Positions 5,298 to 6,027 of a stretch of DNA of 6,027 bases are shown here, piece after piece. Each line of letters starts with the position of its first letter. The stretch's first letter is position 1. The position numbers were made by a program, and so were the translations under genes. The notes beneath the pieces are model-generated. The model had not been told where the DNA came from and did no database searches. It saw nothing but the letters and a program-made list of their open reading frames with translations. The stretch lies in contig JAVEDQ010000425.1 in assembly GCA_030840885.1 (NCBI GenBank), forward strand, positions 1 through 6,027, in the 5' to 3' direction. This stretch comes from Frankiaceae bacterium (GTDB lineage Bacteria; Actinomycetota; Actinomycetes; Frankiales; Frankiaceae).

Positions 5298-6027
5298 ATG
5301 AAGATCGACGACCTGCCTGAGATTCCGGCGCGGTACAAGGCGGTAGCCGCCGGGGCCGCAGTCGGCCTCTCCATCGTCTTCGGCACCGGTTTTGCCCGCA
5401 GCCGCACCCGGGTCTCCAAGACCGGCGGCCCGCCCAAGGGTCTGGCCGCCCGCTTCACCACTCCCCTCCTGCCCGACGACTACCTCAACTTGATCAACCC
5501 GCTGTGGTCGACCCGCGAGCTGCGCGGTCGCGTCGACAAGGTCGTCAAAGAGACCGAGACCGCGGCGACGCTCGTCATCCGCCCCGGCTGGGGCTGGTCG
5601 TTCGACCACAAGGCCGGCCAGTACGTCGGCATCGGAGTGGACGTCGACGGGAAGTGGATCTGGCGGTCCTACTCGCTGACAGTGCCCCCGAGCACAAACG
5701 ACGCCGGCCACATCGCCATCACTGTCAAGGCGATGCCCGAGGGCTTCATGTCGAAGCACCTCGTCGACGGCCTGGCCCCGGGCAGCGTGGTGCGACTGGC
5801 CCTTCCCAAGGGCGAGTTCGTGCTGCCCGACCCGCCGCCGAAGAAGATGCTGTTCCTCACCGGCGGCAGCGGCGTCACACCCGTGATGGCCATGCTGCGG
5901 ACCCTCGACCGGCGTGACTCGATGCCCGATGTCGTGATCGCCCACTCGGCGCCGAACAAGAACGACGTCATCTTCGGCGAGGAACTGCAGCAGATCGCCG
6001 ACAAGTACGACACCGTCAAGCTGCACC
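5298..6027 (+). CDS. Ferredoxin reductase, desaturase electron-transfer type (3' partial)
   Basis: The first 243 residues of a flavin oxidoreductase of the ferredoxin-NADP reductase superfamily; the frame is open to the right edge. The FAD-binding motif RSYSLT is at 123-128, following GQYVGIG (107-113), and the phosphate-binding/NAD(P) motif GGSGVTP is at 189-195. The segment [21 protein letters not shown] (57-77) is strongly reminiscent of actinobacterial reductases such as Mycobacterium tuberculosis Rv3230c, which pass electrons from NADPH to the membrane acyl-CoA desaturase DesA3. In that family a plant-type [2Fe-2S] ferredoxin domain follows the NAD domain; here it would lie outside the window. 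Residues about 15-33 ([19 protein letters not shown]) are hydrophobic and could be a membrane anchor or a peripheral helix. The start is well supported by GGGGAG six bases upstream. The likely role is supplying electrons for fatty-acid desaturation at the membrane; a desaturase gene immediately downstream would support this. Other ferredoxin-dependent oxygenase partners are possible. Confidence 0.9.
   Translation, partial: MKIDDLPEIPARYKAVAAGAAVGLSIVFGTGFARSRTRVSKTGGPPKGLAARFTTPLLPDDYLNLINPLWSTRELRGRVDKVVKETETAATLVIRPGWGWSFDHKAGQYVGIGVDVDGKWIWRSYSLTVPPSTNDAGHIAITVKAMPEGFMSKHLVDGLAPGSVVRLALPKGEFVLPDPPPKKMLFLTGGSGVTPVMAMLRTLDRRDSMPDVVIAHSAPNKNDVIFGEELQQIADKYDTVKLH

Noticed and set aside
5193..5320. 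Small plus-strand frame starting at ATG 5193 between the Cys-rich protein and the reductase
   Set aside because: It lacks a convincing ribosome site, has no hydrophobic or structured pattern and overlaps the well-supported reductase start.
5211..6026. A 271-codon minus-strand open frame opposite the ferredoxin reductase
   Set aside because: It has no recognisable domain, while the plus-strand frame has FAD and NAD(P) motifs and a good ribosome site.

Overview
The window is very GC-rich, with strong G/C preference at third codon positions and compact gene packing. Together with the gene types (a GlxA/FtrA-type regulator, an actinobacterial-style SDR, an RND/MMPL exporter and a Rv3230c-like ferredoxin reductase) this points to a high-GC actinobacterium. 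The genus cannot be fixed from the sequence alone. I see no tRNA, rRNA, CRISPR array, insertion sequence, integrase or other sign of a mobile island.

Layout. (1) From the left edge to 829, plus strand: the C-terminal 275 residues of a GlxA-family AraC-type regulator whose start lies outside the window. (2) 813-1748, minus strand: a complete short-chain dehydrogenase/reductase of the retinol-dehydrogenase-like type. It converges on the regulator, and the two reading frames overlap by 17 bp. (3) 1749-1852: a short gap holding an imperfect 18-19 bp tandem repeat just upstream of the SDR start. (4) 1853-4363, minus strand: an 836-residue RND-superfamily (MMPL/HAE3-like) membrane protein. (5) 4364-4611: a 248 bp divergent intergenic region with three copies of a CATAACGG-like motif and several dyads. 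(6) 4612-5175, plus strand: a small Cys-rich protein of unknown function with a putative zinc-binding pattern. (7) 5176-5297: a 122 bp gap. (8) 5298 to the right edge, plus strand: the N-terminal 243 residues of a flavin-dependent ferredoxin reductase like the electron-transfer partner of membrane acyl-CoA desaturases.

How the genes may work together. The RND protein and the SDR are co-directional and could be co-transcribed, with the repeat array in their junction. The ferredoxin reductase most likely feeds electrons to a fatty-acid desaturase, whose gene might follow beyond the right edge. A loose lipid or envelope theme (RND exporter, SDR, desaturase reductase) is possible, but this is inference from family membership. 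I did not find convincing evidence of a new multi-gene system. The tandem repeat before the SDR, the motif set in the divergent promoter region and the uncharacterised Cys-rich protein are the parts most worth a second look.
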